DNA of 64,000 bases. Origin: Rosa chinensis (Eukaryota; Streptophyta; Magnoliopsida; Rosales; Rosaceae). The stretch lies in NCBI RefSeq assembly GCF_002994745.2, contig NC_037090.1, positions 5,329,501 to 5,393,500 on the forward strand, written 5' to 3'. The position numbers were made by a program, and so were the translations under genes. The notes beneath the pieces were generated by a model. It saw only the letters and a list, made by a program, of their open reading frames with translations. It had not been told where the DNA came from and ran no database searches. Position 1 is the stretch's first letter. Every line of letters begins with the position of its first letter. This document shows, piece by piece, positions 1 through 13,993 of this stretch.

Positions 1-898
1 AAGTGGGTTTTGGAACGCGCAAACACCGCCCCTAGCGATCTGTGGCGGGCCACCATTCTTTTCTAAACGGCCACGGCACGTAGCCGCTCCCTTGTCCAGT
101 TGTCCTGGTCTCCTGGGCTAATACTAACGCCGTTTATTTGACGTCTAAGACGTTTTTGCGACGTAGTCGAGTGTGATAAAGAACGCGGTTACGCGGGTGT
201 TGGAAACAATGATACAAAAGCTATAAAGCAAAATCAAATTTAAATGCTCCAATTCCCTTCAATTAATATAGAAGAAGACTTGCATTCTAGTTATTGAGTT
301 CCAATTTATTATTATATTCAAAATTAGAGGGCTCGAGGTGCAGACCTACTTTGTTACTGTTTTATTTTGAGGGACTCAAACTCAAAATTTGTTTTAGCTC
401 AAACCATTTTGAGTTCGAGCAACATAGTCAAATAGTTCTATCCTTAGATCAACATTATTCTTATGAAACAAAATTTTTAACCACAAAATTTTTAAGTGAG
501 CTACACATTAAACAAAATTTATTCCGATATTTCTACGCAACTCGATTTTCTTTCCTTCCTTCTACTTTTAGTGTTTTTTTTTAATAATTTTTTTTTTTTA
601 GAAGATTATAATTTTCTGTTGATAGAAGGATCTGACTGAACTTGAAATCTGCTTATTGTATGGGCATCAGTGTATGGATATTGTAATTTAGTATTATCTA
701 TAATGAACAAAGAAACAAAAAACAGAGTAAAAGGCCCGACGGTTATGTTGAAAAACAAATGCAAACGGCACACCATAAATAACGATCACGCCAAATGGGA
801 TGGAGATTGAAGTCCATTTGTTTATTCCTCACTATTTATTTTCTGAGGGTGGTGAATTGTTTAATTGACTATATGGAGATTAGAGAAATACAGGTAGG

Positions 899-929
<31 letters not shown>

Positions 930-1738
930 TAGAGGAAGGAGAAAACGTGTTTCGGTTAACGATTCTTGGAGGGACTTTGCCCACTAGGGAATCGGAATGG
1001 GAATTGGATAGCAATAGGTGTAAACCCTAGCTTAGATGCCCGTCTTTCTTCTTACCTTTTTACTATTTTAGTCTCTGAATTCTCAGTTTGTTCTCTAAAC
1101 TAGAGGCCTAGAGGGAGGGGACAGCAGTCAACTATTCACATTTGATTCCTGGGAGTAGGTCGGACTAGGAACATGCCCATGGTTGTATGTCTTATTACTG
1201 TGTTGCCATTGCCACCAGTTGGATTCGGTGGCTTTTCAAATTCTTCAACTACTATTCTTAAAAAAAAAAAAAAATTTCTTCAACTACAAATATATCCACC
1301 AAATATCCTACTACAATTCCCTAATTTTTATTTTTTCGAAAATAATTTCCCCAAAACTTGAATGTATGTGTATAGATATATAATGTATTTATCAAAATTA
1401 AAATATTTGGATTTGATGGCAAAATGAGAGAAATAATGTCTAGTAAAAGAAAAATGTCATTGCGTCAACATGTTAAACTTCTTTTCTTTTTTCCTTTTTA
1501 AAAATATATATAGCTATTATGTTTACTTGTCCAACCATCATGGTTTCCATTTTTGCAAACTACTTTTAAATTGTATTGAGCATGATTTACTTAAAGTTGA
1601 TAATATGATCAATGTAATCTTCTTAATGCATTGAAAAATAATATTATAATGCAACTATTATTATCATTACAGGCTTATAGCAAATAATGAAGTCTCTTCT
1701 TTCACCCGTCAGCGTTGAAATTAAATTGCAATCCTTAG
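1..1738. other. Intergenic AT-rich DNA, no gene seen
   Basis: No reading frame here resembles a protein I know, and the short ORFs have low-complexity composition. A trinucleotide microsatellite (GAT repeat) lies at about 901-928. Poly-T and poly-A runs occur near 575-600 and 1260-1275. It could hold regulatory DNA or the end of a neighbouring gene, but nothing in the sequence shows that. Confidence 0.5.
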
Positions 1739-2175
1739 GGCTTGTCCGGTAACGTTTTTAAAAATGATTTTTCAAAAACAGATTTTGAAAATAAAAACGA
1801 GAAAACAAGATTGGATTTTTGAGATCCGAAAATGTGTCCGATAGCTTATTCTGAAAACAATTTTCAAAAACGAGAGAAGATTGCGACTAGAGATGAGAGA
1901 GAGACCTGAGAAGAAGATAGCGACGTGAGAATATGGAAGAAGAGAGAATATACTTTTTTTTCTTTGTTTTGGAAAATATATCTCCGTGTTTTCTAAAATA
2001 TGAGAATGAAAAAGTGAAAACGTCTATTTGTCGTTTTCCTGTTTTACGAGTAAAATAAAAAATTATTTTCAAAAATTATTTTCTGCATTTTTGAAAACAG
2101 ACCAACGAACGCATTTTCAAGCAATTTTCATTTTATAAAATGAAAAAGATGACTTGAAAACGTTACCGAACGCCA
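1739..2175. mobile_element. MITE, 437 bp, with 6-bp target-site duplication
   Basis: The left end GGCTTGTCCGGTAACG and the right end CGTTACCGAACGCCA form an imperfect terminal inverted repeat sharing a CGGTAACG core. The same hexamer, CCTTAG, flanks both ends (1733-1738 and 2176-2181), which fits a target-site duplication. The interior is AT-rich with many runs of A and T and carries no transposase. This is what a non-autonomous DNA transposon looks like. Its superfamily is not decided by the ends alone. Confidence 0.75.
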
Positions 2176-2344
2176 CCTTAGTATTTCTCAGTTAGCCATT
2201 ACTTTTCATAGTGATTAGCGCGTGTTCAAAATTACTTATTAAAAAAAAACACTCTAAAAATGCAAAAAAAAAAAAAAACAGTTTGAAAGCATAAATGGCC
2301 CAATCGTAATAAAAGCTAAACCCAACGTCATTTGCCCAGGTCGC

Positions 2345-2353
2345 TTATAATAA
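2345..2353 (+). promoter_or_regulatory. Candidate TATA box of the RALF gene
   Basis: The sequence TTATAATAA lies about 210 bp before the RALF start codon and before a CT-rich leader (2400-2440). Position and composition fit a plant core promoter. The transcription start is not shown by sequence alone. Confidence 0.4.
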
Positions 2354-2563
2354 GTCCTCGGCGGCAGGCTCTCGCTCTTATTAGTTTTTGTCTAGTTGGC
2401 TCTCTCTCTCTCTCTCGCTCACTGTTGAAGAAGAAGAAGAGACGCAACACAACATTAACAAAAGTTCAAAACCAGAAGATCAACAACACAGTGAAACAAA
2501 CACAGAGAAGAACCTCAAGCAACCCAAAGCATTCAACATCAACAGACGCAGCAAACAAAAGCA

Positions 2564-2893
2564 ATGGCCAAGTTACTATACGCTGTAGCCATCCTCCTGA
2601 TCTGGGCCACAATCTCTCTCATGGTTTCATCATCCACTGTTGAAGCAAGTGGAGACCTTCCGTGGATACCCACCACCGCCACCGGCTTAGTCTCCGGGAA
2701 CGATGAGTTCGACCTTGACTCGGAGATCAACCGGCGCATCTTAGCCACCAGCGGCTACATCAGCTACGGTGCACTGCAGAGGAACACTGTCCCCTGCTCC
2801 AGGCGCGGCGCCTCCTACTACAATTGCCAGCCTGGGGCTCAGGCCAACCCCTATAGCCGCGGCTGCAGCGCCATCACAAGGTGCAGGAGTTAA
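2564..2893 (+). CDS. RALFL22: Rapid alkalinization factor (RALF) preproprotein, RALFL22/33-like
   Basis: A single-exon gene of 109 residues, the usual size of an S1P-processed RALF. Residues 1-28 form a hydrophobic signal peptide. The site-1 protease motif RRIL is at 57-60, and cleavage there would release a 49-residue mature peptide. That peptide begins with the receptor-binding YISY motif (65-68) and has four cysteines at 78, 88, 101 and 107 for two disulfides. RALFs of this class are secreted hormones that bind CrRLK1L receptors such as FERONIA together with LLG proteins, raising apoplastic pH and restraining cell expansion. The neighbouring syntenic genes point to the At3g05490 (RALFL22) orthologue, but RALF33 is very similar and cannot be excluded. 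No lesion is seen. Confidence 0.95.
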   Translation: MAKLLYAVAILLIWATISLMVSSSTVEASGDLPWIPTTATGLVSGNDEFDLDSEINRRILATSGYISYGALQRNTVPCSRRGASYYNCQPGAQANPYSRGCSAITRCRS

Positions 2894-4984
2894 TCTTTTT
2901 GGGTCATTTTGGAAGTGGGGTTTGATTGTTATAGAGAAAGAGGGTTTGGTTGTGGATGATGTGTCATTGTTGTTATTATTGATGGAATATATTGATGTTT
3001 ATGATCAAAATCATATTTGAATATGATCTCTGTAAAAGATTCATTTTATTGCTTAATTCTTTTCTTCAATCTTTTTCTGGGCTTTATTTTCACTGAATCT
3101 CAAGATCTGTGGTCTTCATAGTTTTGTGTATGGTTAATGTTGCTTATCTAATCACAGTTTACTCCAATGTGGATTAAATTGTTCATGAAAGTTGGAAATT
3201 TTTTGGGGACTTGTGATTGCTGGGATTTGTTACTTACAGATAATCCCTCTGTACAATTTGAATGGTGGCTTTCTTCTCCTTTGTTTTTAGAGAAGAAAAA
3301 GGTAACCCCTAGCGAATAGTTAGGAATATGAGGGTAGAGTGGTAGACTAAGACATAAAGGAAGCTAACAAGAGAAAAAAGGTGCATTCTTGAGTTGTAAT
3401 GAACTAATGACAGTAAAGATGTAATTTTGAATGGGGAAAGGTTGAATGTGAAGATGAATTTAATCAAATGTTGGAAGGGAATTGAGGATTTTCGCTTTCC
3501 CTGTTTGCTTTTAGCATTTGGCAAGGTGTCATTGGATTCAAAATTGTAGGTCTGTACTATGAATATCTTCGATATTATTCCATAGTGGATTTCCTTTTTC
3601 TTTCTAGCAGATTTTAAGGTCCATCAAAATTAAAGTTCTTGCTTTAAAGTGGGGTGGAAGAAAGTGATGTACATGCAAAAGAAGGATATTGAGTTTATTT
3701 CTTACCTTTTGCCAAAAAAAAAAAAAAACAGTGAAAGAGATGGGTATAATTCAAAATTCAGTAGGGATCGGGACAGCTTAACTTACTTCTGCTCTCATTT
3801 TTTTTTCCCCAAAATTTCAATGAAGCTTATACCTACACTGCCAGAGTTACATGGGCATGGTTTTAGGAATGGGATAAAGCATGGAGAAGTTGCTCCTCTG
3901 TTGCTTGATGTATTGTAGATATGTTTGGTTTGATGGATGTGTTACTGCTGGTGAAGTAGTACTGTGCAGGTTTATATATCGACTTGACCTAGATACCATG
4001 GTTGATCTGAATATTGTTCTTCATGAAAGCTGAATGGAGAAGCCTCGCTAGTTTGATTATTTTTTTGTTTACTTTTTTTACCCATTCGTCATTGCCATAA
4101 TCTCTTTGATGCAATTTGTCAAGTACCTTGTCGATGTACCTTTAATGAGCGAGTAGAGATTATAGTGTAAGGATCTATATGTCGGGATGATAATGATCAC
4201 AAGTTCGAGGGTCAATTGTGATTTTCATTATCATTTTAAGCTGCATATTGAAGTCTTCCATGTGATCTGCATGGAAATGAGCTATCAAAGATGATCTTCC
4301 TGATCTGAATTCTGTTCTTTAAATTTTGTTGGTGTATGTTGGGTTGTTAGAGATAGGTCATAGGTCCATCACATTCATTACCAACTGAGATGGGGATCAA
4401 ATTAGAGCCATTCGTGGTCCCCTTTGCCAAACATAACTTAGCTCAGCAATGACCCTCTTAAGATTTCCTTCCATCATTGAGGTATGGAATCTCTCTTAAG
4501 AAGTATACTCTTTAGAACAGAACAGGTTCTGGGTGGGTAAAAGCTGCACCAAGTTGCGTTAAATCTGGGTTTTATTCTTGGTTTACTCTTGAAGATGGAT
4601 TCAGTTTGGTTGCTCAGGTGGTTCAAGTGTGTGAATGTGTTTAATGTTTCAGAAGTCAGAACACTGAAAAAATTTAAGAGACTGGAAAATTTTCATTTGC
4701 TGCTACCTTTAATTAGGACCTCAAGGTAAATGTGAGCAGGGCCTCTGCTCTGGTATCACTTGAAGATGCTTGCCCTGCGTCAGTGACTTCAATTTTTCAT
4801 GGTCCTGAAGGTTCAAGTTTTCTCAGTCCCATTAAAGATCGGGGCTCATGCTAATGAGCTAATGACCTACTGGTCCACCAAATATGGCAACTGGGCGAGG
4901 TGGTGTGGAATTTGTCATCCAAGTTTCCTGCCCAGTAAAATCTTGATCTGTATCTCGCACCTATTTTCTTTTGAGTATGATAAA
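2894..4984. other. RALF 3' region and intergenic DNA, no gene seen
   Basis: The first 200 bp after the stop are probably 3' untranslated sequence. The rest is AT-rich with no frame that resembles a known protein. It holds a poly-A run near 3715-3730. Confidence 0.5.
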
Positions 4985-5100
4985 AAATCACAAATGATTA
5001 CTAAATTTTGATTTATTCGATACTTTGATCATTCAGTTTAATAAAAAATTATTTTAACCACTCAATTATGACACTGTCTAGCTTTCACTTTAGTCACAAA
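4985..5100. mobile_element. Fragment of the same MITE family as the copy at 9.05 kb
   Basis: The stretch beginning ATCACAAATG at about 4987 runs parallel to 9048 onward: a 'tatt-cga' segment, then 'gatca/gtcac-tca' twice, then 'actca-attat-gac/acg' and 'ttagtcac'. The homology ends where the F-box pseudogene's 3' end begins. It looks like one terminal part of a larger MITE whose fuller copy lies at about 9045-9465. Confidence 0.55.
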
Positions 5101-5960
5101 TCCCAAACTGCGCCTAAGTGAAGTATAATCTAGTAAAAAAATATGTAACTTAATCTTCTTGTCATTTTCACCATCTATGCTCTCAAGCTCGTTATCGATC
5201 TTGACTGAAACAATACTATCTGCATAACCAATAGCTTGGATACAATCTGGGTTTTCCACCCATTCATGGGAAGAGACTTGAGTGTTTGGGTGTCAAGGTT
5301 TCAACTTACAAGAGAATATACGTCCATTAGTTGCAACCATAACAAGTTTGTCACCCTTCCAAAATGCCAATGGAATTTCAACGCCTTCTATAGGTCTGAT
5401 GATTAGGTGTTTTATCCATATATCTAGGGAATAAAAGAGCAACAGATTTTTTCCAGACCGAAAGACTCCTGTAACATCCTCTTTTCTCATGGAAACTATC
5501 TAGAACCATTATATAATGAAATAGCTCATTACTCATATCAGATGAGAGGATGACTTCCTTCTCTTCTGAAGTAGAATTAAGTGCCCACCAATGATAAATT
5601 CCTTTGAAGTAAATCTGAGTAGAAGGACCCCAAAAGACACAACTTCCTACATTAGCCTTAGTCTCTCTCCAAGAATTAGTACCCATCGATCGTGTATATC
5701 TCTGCCCTAAATGGATATCTAGAAACCTCCCCCCATCAAACTCTACAATCCTAACAACCTTATATTCTTTAGCTCTGGAATCCCACAGCATTTGTAAGTG
5801 ATTGTAGTGCATCATCATCATCATCTGGCGGAGGGAGAAGAAGACAGGACTGGGGAAGAAATTTGAACTCCTTGATGGCTGGATTGGACAAAACAACTGT
5901 CCCAATCAACAGTTGCACAAAACAACAGTTGTCTTTTAGACAAATGATCCCATTACAATG

Positions 5961-6853
5961 TGTAGGTACAATTTTTGTACATGTCGTGCTTGCATTCCCA
6001 TACAAAACTATGACAAATTCTCTTTACTGATCTAGGAGAATCACAGGTAAATGCATCTGCATATGCATGGGATTGCAACGTGTGTTGCAATCCCCGAGTC
6101 AGTAGTCAGTTTCATGTGGAGTCCGATTTTGAAAAGTAGGTTTTAAGTTTTATGTATTTATGTCTTTAAAAGATTTTTTTGAGTGTTAAAATCGTGGTGT
6201 TGATGGCCTAGGATTTTTAGGACTTGTCTATTCCTAATTGATTTTCTTTAAGATTTAATATATGGAAAGTTACTTTCCTAATTAAAGGACAATTATGGTA
6301 GAATCTTTGGTTGAGAGGTTTTGCCGTTGGTGCTTGATATATATTCAGAAAATATGCACGGCAGAAGGGTGGATTTAGTGACGCAAGAATTTTGTTAGAG
6401 TCTTGCATGTTAGTTTGAGATTGAATCTTCACAAAGAGTCAAACACTTGGTCCATGTGTAAGTGTTATTGATCATGTTTTCATATGCATAAACAAACTTT
6501 CTTGAGATCAGTAGAGAGACTGTGAAGAAGGAAGAACAAGATTTGGTCATCGTTCAATTGAATGAGTTGAAGAAGATAGACAAATTGTGTGTTAGTTTTT
6601 GTCTAAACAAGATAGCCGAGCTAGTGCTATTTGAAGTTGTAAAAGAACATATCATTTTGAATACGATGATTCTTATTCTGGGTTCTCAAGAGTAAGAGTC
6701 CTGCAGTGTTTTTAATCTCATATTTGAGGTTTTCATTGCGTAACCAAAATCTGGTGTCCCGTTTGTTTATTTTGGTTTCTGCTGCCCAGTAAGGATTGAT
6801 CCGTGTACTGCAATCCTCTTCTCCAAAAAACAGTTTCTGTCCTTGTATTTTCA
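5961..6853 (-). mobile_element. Solo-LTR-like element inserted in the F-box gene
   Basis: On the minus strand the element begins TGAAAATAC and ends CCTACA, so it has the TG...CA ends of an LTR. The pentamer CAATG (plus strand) flanks both sides at 5956-5960 and 6854-6858, the 5-bp duplication made by retroviral-type integrases. No gag-pol frame is present, so it reads as a solo LTR of about 893 bp left by LTR-LTR recombination. Its upstream half resembles Copia LTRs in composition. Removing it with one CAATG restores MAGHCNGIICL in frame. Confidence 0.75.
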
Positions 6854-7004
6854 CAATGACCTGCCATTTCTAGGCTATAGGTACAGATGTTAATAGGATG
6901 TGGAACATTAAGGTCCTGAACAACAGAACTATGAAGATTATAGTCGTCACAATCATCATCATTGTAAATATCAACTAAAGTGAGCAAAATGTCCTTATTG
7001 TTGT

Positions 7005-8045
7005 TGACATCGTGGAGTGTTGGTGATGAAAAATTTCGATTAGGAATTTGACCCAACAATTAATGCGGACTGAAGCAGGAGTTGAACCGGGAACAATTGA
7101 GAAGTTTCTATTCGTTGTTGACCTTATGTTGACAAAGCGGAGTCCTCTCTTTGCTTCGTAATCTGTCTCCGCTTCATAACCTCTCTCTGCTCCATAACCT
7201 CTCTCCGCTCCGTAATCTCTCTCCACTCCATAACCTCTCTCCGCTACGTCACCCCTCTCTTCACTCTGTAACCTCTCTTCACTCTGTAACCTCTCTTCTC
7301 TACGTAACCTCTCTCCGCTCCGTAATCTCTCTCCACTCCATAACCTCTCTCCGCTACGTCACCTCTCTTTGCTCCGTAACCTCTCTTCTCTACGTAACCT
7401 CTCTCCTCTACATCACCTCTCTTCGCTCCGTAACCTCTCTCCGCTACGTGACCTCTCTTTGCTCTATAACCTTTCTCCGCTATGTCACCTCTCTCCGCTC
7501 TGTAACCTCTCTCTACTACGTTCCCTCTCCGCTATGTTGCCTCTCTCCACTCTGTAGTCTCTCTCTGTTACGTAATCTCTCTCCGCTACGTCACCTCTCT
7601 CTGCTTTGCTGCCTCGATGAGGAAACGAAGACTCCTCTCCGTCGTTAAAGCGAAGAGTGGGGGTACCTGTAAAAGACCCTCCGATGCTTAAGTCAGTATT
7701 TTTCTGAGTCGAGTGTATGAGTTTCAACTAGAGTTTAATGTCATACCTAGTCGTCTTGCCCCCTATTTATAGGTGCATCAGGGCTTGGGCTACAAGTAAA
7801 CTTGCATGGCAAATCGCTGAATCGCTGATAACTTGGATGGTAAGTCACGATTAATATCGTAGTTATTCTAGTAATTATCACCACTTATGACTATAATCAT
7901 TATCATACTCAATGTTGCAATGATTAACGCACTTATTGCCGTACTTATTGCTACATTTATTTCCACATTTATATTTGTTGTAGGGCAAAAATATTCGACC
8001 ATTTCCACACGGAAGGTAACAAAAATTTCATGCTTATATCCTTGA
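7005..8045 (-). mobile_element. Second insertion in the F-box gene, class unresolved
   Basis: A 1,041-bp insert is flanked by the 9-bp direct repeat TATTGTTGT (6996-7004 and 8046-8054). It holds an 18-bp minisatellite and, on the minus strand, a good TATA box (TATAAATAG, about 7763-7771) followed by a GT-rich leader, as in LTR promoters. Nine-base duplications are typical of Mutator-like elements, yet I see no matching terminal inverted repeats. It may be an LTR or TRIM-like derivative or a degraded MULE. Confidence 0.55.
7145..7620. repeat. Minisatellite, 18-bp unit, about 26 copies
   Basis: Degenerate tandem copies of an 18-base unit close to CCTCTCTCCGCTACGTCA run through this segment, with variants ending GTAA or CATAA. 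Because 18 is a multiple of three, both strands stay largely open: the plus strand reads repeated SPLRNL/TSLRSV-like units and the minus strand repeated ERGYGA-like units. It lies wholly inside the insertion at 7005-8045. Confidence 0.9.
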
Positions 8046-8379
8046 TATTGTTGTCTTTGAGCACAGTACGTTTGAGAAGGATGTAACTGGAGGAGGTGAA
8101 TTTGTTATTAATGGAACTGGAAATGTTCTTGGCCAGAAATTTAGGACTATGGATAATATTATACCACGACTTACGGATCCATTTGAATCGCATCAAAGAT
8201 TTAAGAGGCAATCTTGACAGGAACTGCACCACCATCCCTTCTGACAATTTTCAAACTTGGCCATTTCTTCTCCTCTAGATCTTTCTACCGGCCTCTTCTC
8301 TATTTGTACGTATGCATCCATCACAATATCAATATTCCATTTGTTAGGAATGATTTCATTTCTACTTTCAAATGCCATA

Positions 8380-9044
8380 TCAGAAGCACACCCATAATTT
8401 CATGACCATCATAGACAAGAGGCCTGGAGCTGCCCCTGATTTCCCTCCCTGCAGCCTAACCATTTCATGCATTTATATATGTGGCGGCTTTTAGTTTTAG
8501 TGAAATGGTCACCTTTAAATATAATCACGACTATCATCAATCGCTGTAAAATCTCCCAAGTTCAATCTCCATCTGTCCATCATATCCAACTATCCTTCCA
8601 TTAATCAGATTTTTATTCACAACTAATTCTTACAGTATTAGAAACTGACTTTCGGTGCTAAATCTAGAAATGTGTGGTCGCTGAAAATTTGTGGCTAAAA
8701 CTATAGTTGCAAAAAGTGACTATACAGTCTTTCTAAAATTTAATTATAGTTGCAGGCTTGTAGCTGGTTGTGACTTGCGAATTGTGGCTTGTAGCTTTTC
8801 AAATCACCGGTGGTCGGTCGTACTTAAGCTAATAAAGAATTGAAGATTTATTTTTTGCAGAAACGGCCTCATTTGAAAAGGCTGACGATTTTTTTCATTA
8901 CATGTCAATTACATCAATATCATGATTATTGGTCAAGCTCTTTTCCCTTTTTTTGGTCAATTAAGATGAGAGCAGAGTGGAAGTTGTGGCGTTTCTCCCT
9001 TCAATTTTCTGTTTTAGTCAAATGAAAACAAAAAAATATAGAAA
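8380..9044. other. Intergenic, no gene seen
   Basis: AT-rich sequence upstream of the F-box pseudogene on its strand, so it could once have held the promoter. No frame resembles a known protein. Confidence 0.5.
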
Positions 9045-9465
9045 GAATATCACAAATGGTCACTTAATTTTTATCTATTCGACAATTTGGTCACTCAATT
9101 TTCAAATATATCATTTTGGTCACTCAATTATTACGCTGTCAATCATTTTAGTCACACAAGAGACATTTTATCTCACTTTAATCACTTCTCTCAATCATTC
9201 TAATACAGATTTATCAATTTTTCACAATTGGTTGGATGAAAATATCATTAATATTGTGGCAAATAATTTTTTTTTTAATGAAAAAAATTAACGAAGTGAC
9301 TATTTAAAAAAAAAAAAACCCCACCTCATTCCCACCCTTGATGGGGCTCGAACTCCTGACCTAAAGTGACTAAAGTGAATAACATAATTAAAGTTGAGTG
9401 ACCAAAGTGATATATTTAAAAGGTGTGAGTCATAGTTGAGTGATCATTTATGAAATTCTGCCTAT
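9045..9465. mobile_element. MITE with imperfect terminal inverted repeats
   Basis: The left end (ATATCACAAATGGTCACTTA) and the reverse complement of the right end (ATTTCATAAATGATCACTCA) match at most positions. Sub-terminal GGTCACTCAATT motifs occur on both sides in opposite orientation. A second, truncated member lies at 4985-5100. The copy is itself interrupted by a 61-bp retroposon at 9303-9363. Exact ends and target duplication are not resolved. Confidence 0.65.
9303..9363 (-). mobile_element. Short SINE-like retroposon nested in the MITE
   Basis: A 61-bp insert is flanked by AAGTGACTA (9294-9302 and 9364-9372). On the minus strand it contains GAGTTCGAGCCCC, close to a polymerase III B box, then GGGTGGGAAT, GGTGGGG, a T run and a short A run. 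The same 3' module is found at 17044-17118. This fits a 5'-truncated tRNA-derived SINE family. Confidence 0.65.
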
Positions 9466-9819
9466 TATGATCTTACACGCAAGTAATCAGATATTTCGTT
9501 AATGTATATTCTATTAAGTCTTGTCTTTTTTTATTTTATTTTATCAAGGAGGTGTTAATCCATTAATGTAATATCTTACATTATAATATGAGTCATACAG
9601 TCAACATCCAAGACCGAGACTTGATTCTACATCCAAAAAAAAAAAAAAGGTTTAATACTCGATTCTAGATAGGCATAGGAGTCAATCATTGACGAAACGT
9701 GTCCTATGTTGGACTTTGGGAAGTTTTCAACAAAATTAGGAGAGTTTCTACGTTACTAGAGCATGAAAGAAGAGTGATAGGGATAGAAAATCAACCCTTT
9801 CTTCTTTCGCTTTTATTTC
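9466..9819. other. Intergenic, no gene seen
   Basis: AT-rich sequence with an A-run near 9640. No coding signal or recognisable element. Confidence 0.5.
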
Positions 9820-10101
9820 CTACAACATGATCAATCGGTGTTGTTCACTTCTTTTGCCATTGGCGATTCTGTTAAGCGGCCTTGGCAGCTTGGCTACATC
9901 CAATTGACTCCGGATCATGTCGACAAGATCATATATCTCGTTGATTCTCCTCTCCATATCAAGCTTATTTTGCGTAAGATTCTCCGTCAGCTTCGAAATC
10001 GTATCCTCCATCTCCTTCATTTGGTGGACTAGACCCTGCAAAATTTTCATCTCTGATGAGTTGATGTAACATTTGCCAATCAGCCAGGCAATTTGCTCCA
10101 T
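9820..10101 (-). CDS. Small coiled-coil ORF of unknown function
   Basis: An open frame of 93 codons starting at an ATG on the minus strand, head to head with the receptor kinase gene. About residues 15-70 are rich in E, K, L, I and M with heptad-like spacing (QMKEMEDTISKLTEN, then RRINEIYDLVDMI), as in a coiled coil. I do not recognise a family. No signal peptide or membrane segment is seen. It may be a real small gene, the tail of a decayed gene, or a chance frame in the kinase promoter. The lack of a clear upstream exon or promoter keeps confidence low. Confidence 0.3.
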   Translation of the reverse strand: MEQIAWLIGKCYINSSEMKILQGLVHQMKEMEDTISKLTENLTQNKLDMERRINEIYDLVDMIRSQLDVAKLPRPLNRIANGKRSEQHRLIML

Positions 10102-10243
10102 CGCTCTGAATTTCAGCTAGCTTCTTGATTAATTTCTGGCTAGAAGAGAACGGTCTAGGTCCGATTATTGGGAAAGTTGTAATAGTAGAAAAAAAAGAAG
10201 ATCAACGTAATTCATTACCCTCCCAACTCTGAAAATCATAAAA

Positions 10244-13428
<3,185 letters not shown>

Positions 13429-13993
13429 TGATGCAAAACTTAAAATTCTGACAATATGTACTAGTTTTTATTTAATTTATTTTTCATCATAATTTTATGT
13501 TTTTAGTCCCCTATCCAGTTTCTATTTGTTTATGCAAACACCAGTTAAGACCCAATCTAATCCATTTCCTAATATCAATCTATTCCAGTCAGGGGTAGCA
13601 AACGTGGCCAATCTGCATTTAAAGATGGAAAAAACATTAAGTCAGAATTTAATGGTAAAGAAAGAAACACTAGCAATGGATGGATCAGCTGATCAAAGAT
13701 AGGATTACTTGTGCTAGACTTTCCTAATTTATTTTTGGTTTCCAAGTTTGTTAAGGAAAGTATGATATCCTAGTGATTAGGGGAGAGACAGACTTTTGTC
13801 CTAGTAACTATGAATCATATAAATTACCGGTAATTTAGATAGATTCTTGGTGTGAGATTGCTAGCACTACTCAGTCTTCTGGTGCTTAGTTCTTCATTGA
13901 ATTGCAAGCAAACTTTTCACTGAACAGTTTATGGCAAACTTTAACAGAATCAATACTGCTCTGCTTCTTCTCTATTTCCTACAAAGAGTTGCA
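13429..13993. other. Receptor-kinase 3' region, no further gene seen
   Basis: Probable 3' untranslated sequence followed by AT-rich DNA without a recognisable frame. Confidence 0.5.

Larger units (their letters stand above)
5062..8264 (-). pseudogene. F-box/FBA gene broken by two insertions
   Basis: Three blocks on the minus strand make one F-box protein. Block 1 (about 8264-8055) encodes the F-box (SRLPLKSLMRFKWIRKSW). Block 2 (about 6995-6859) encodes the middle segment ending MAGHC. Block 3 (about 5960-5062) continues CNGIICL, NPAIKEFK and the FBA domain, with further frame changes near 5800-5900 and 5450. A frameshift also follows the first few codons (near 8260). Between the blocks are insertions of 1,041 bp and 893 bp. 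Intact relatives are about 400 residues and act as substrate adaptors in SCF ubiquitin ligases. This copy cannot make one. The duplicated bases at each insertion let the old exon order be read with confidence. Confidence 0.85.

Noticed and set aside
7151..7648. A 165-residue repetitive protein on the plus strand
   Set aside because: It is a by-product of the 18-bp minisatellite inside an insertion. Both strands are open and no start context or conserved domain is present.
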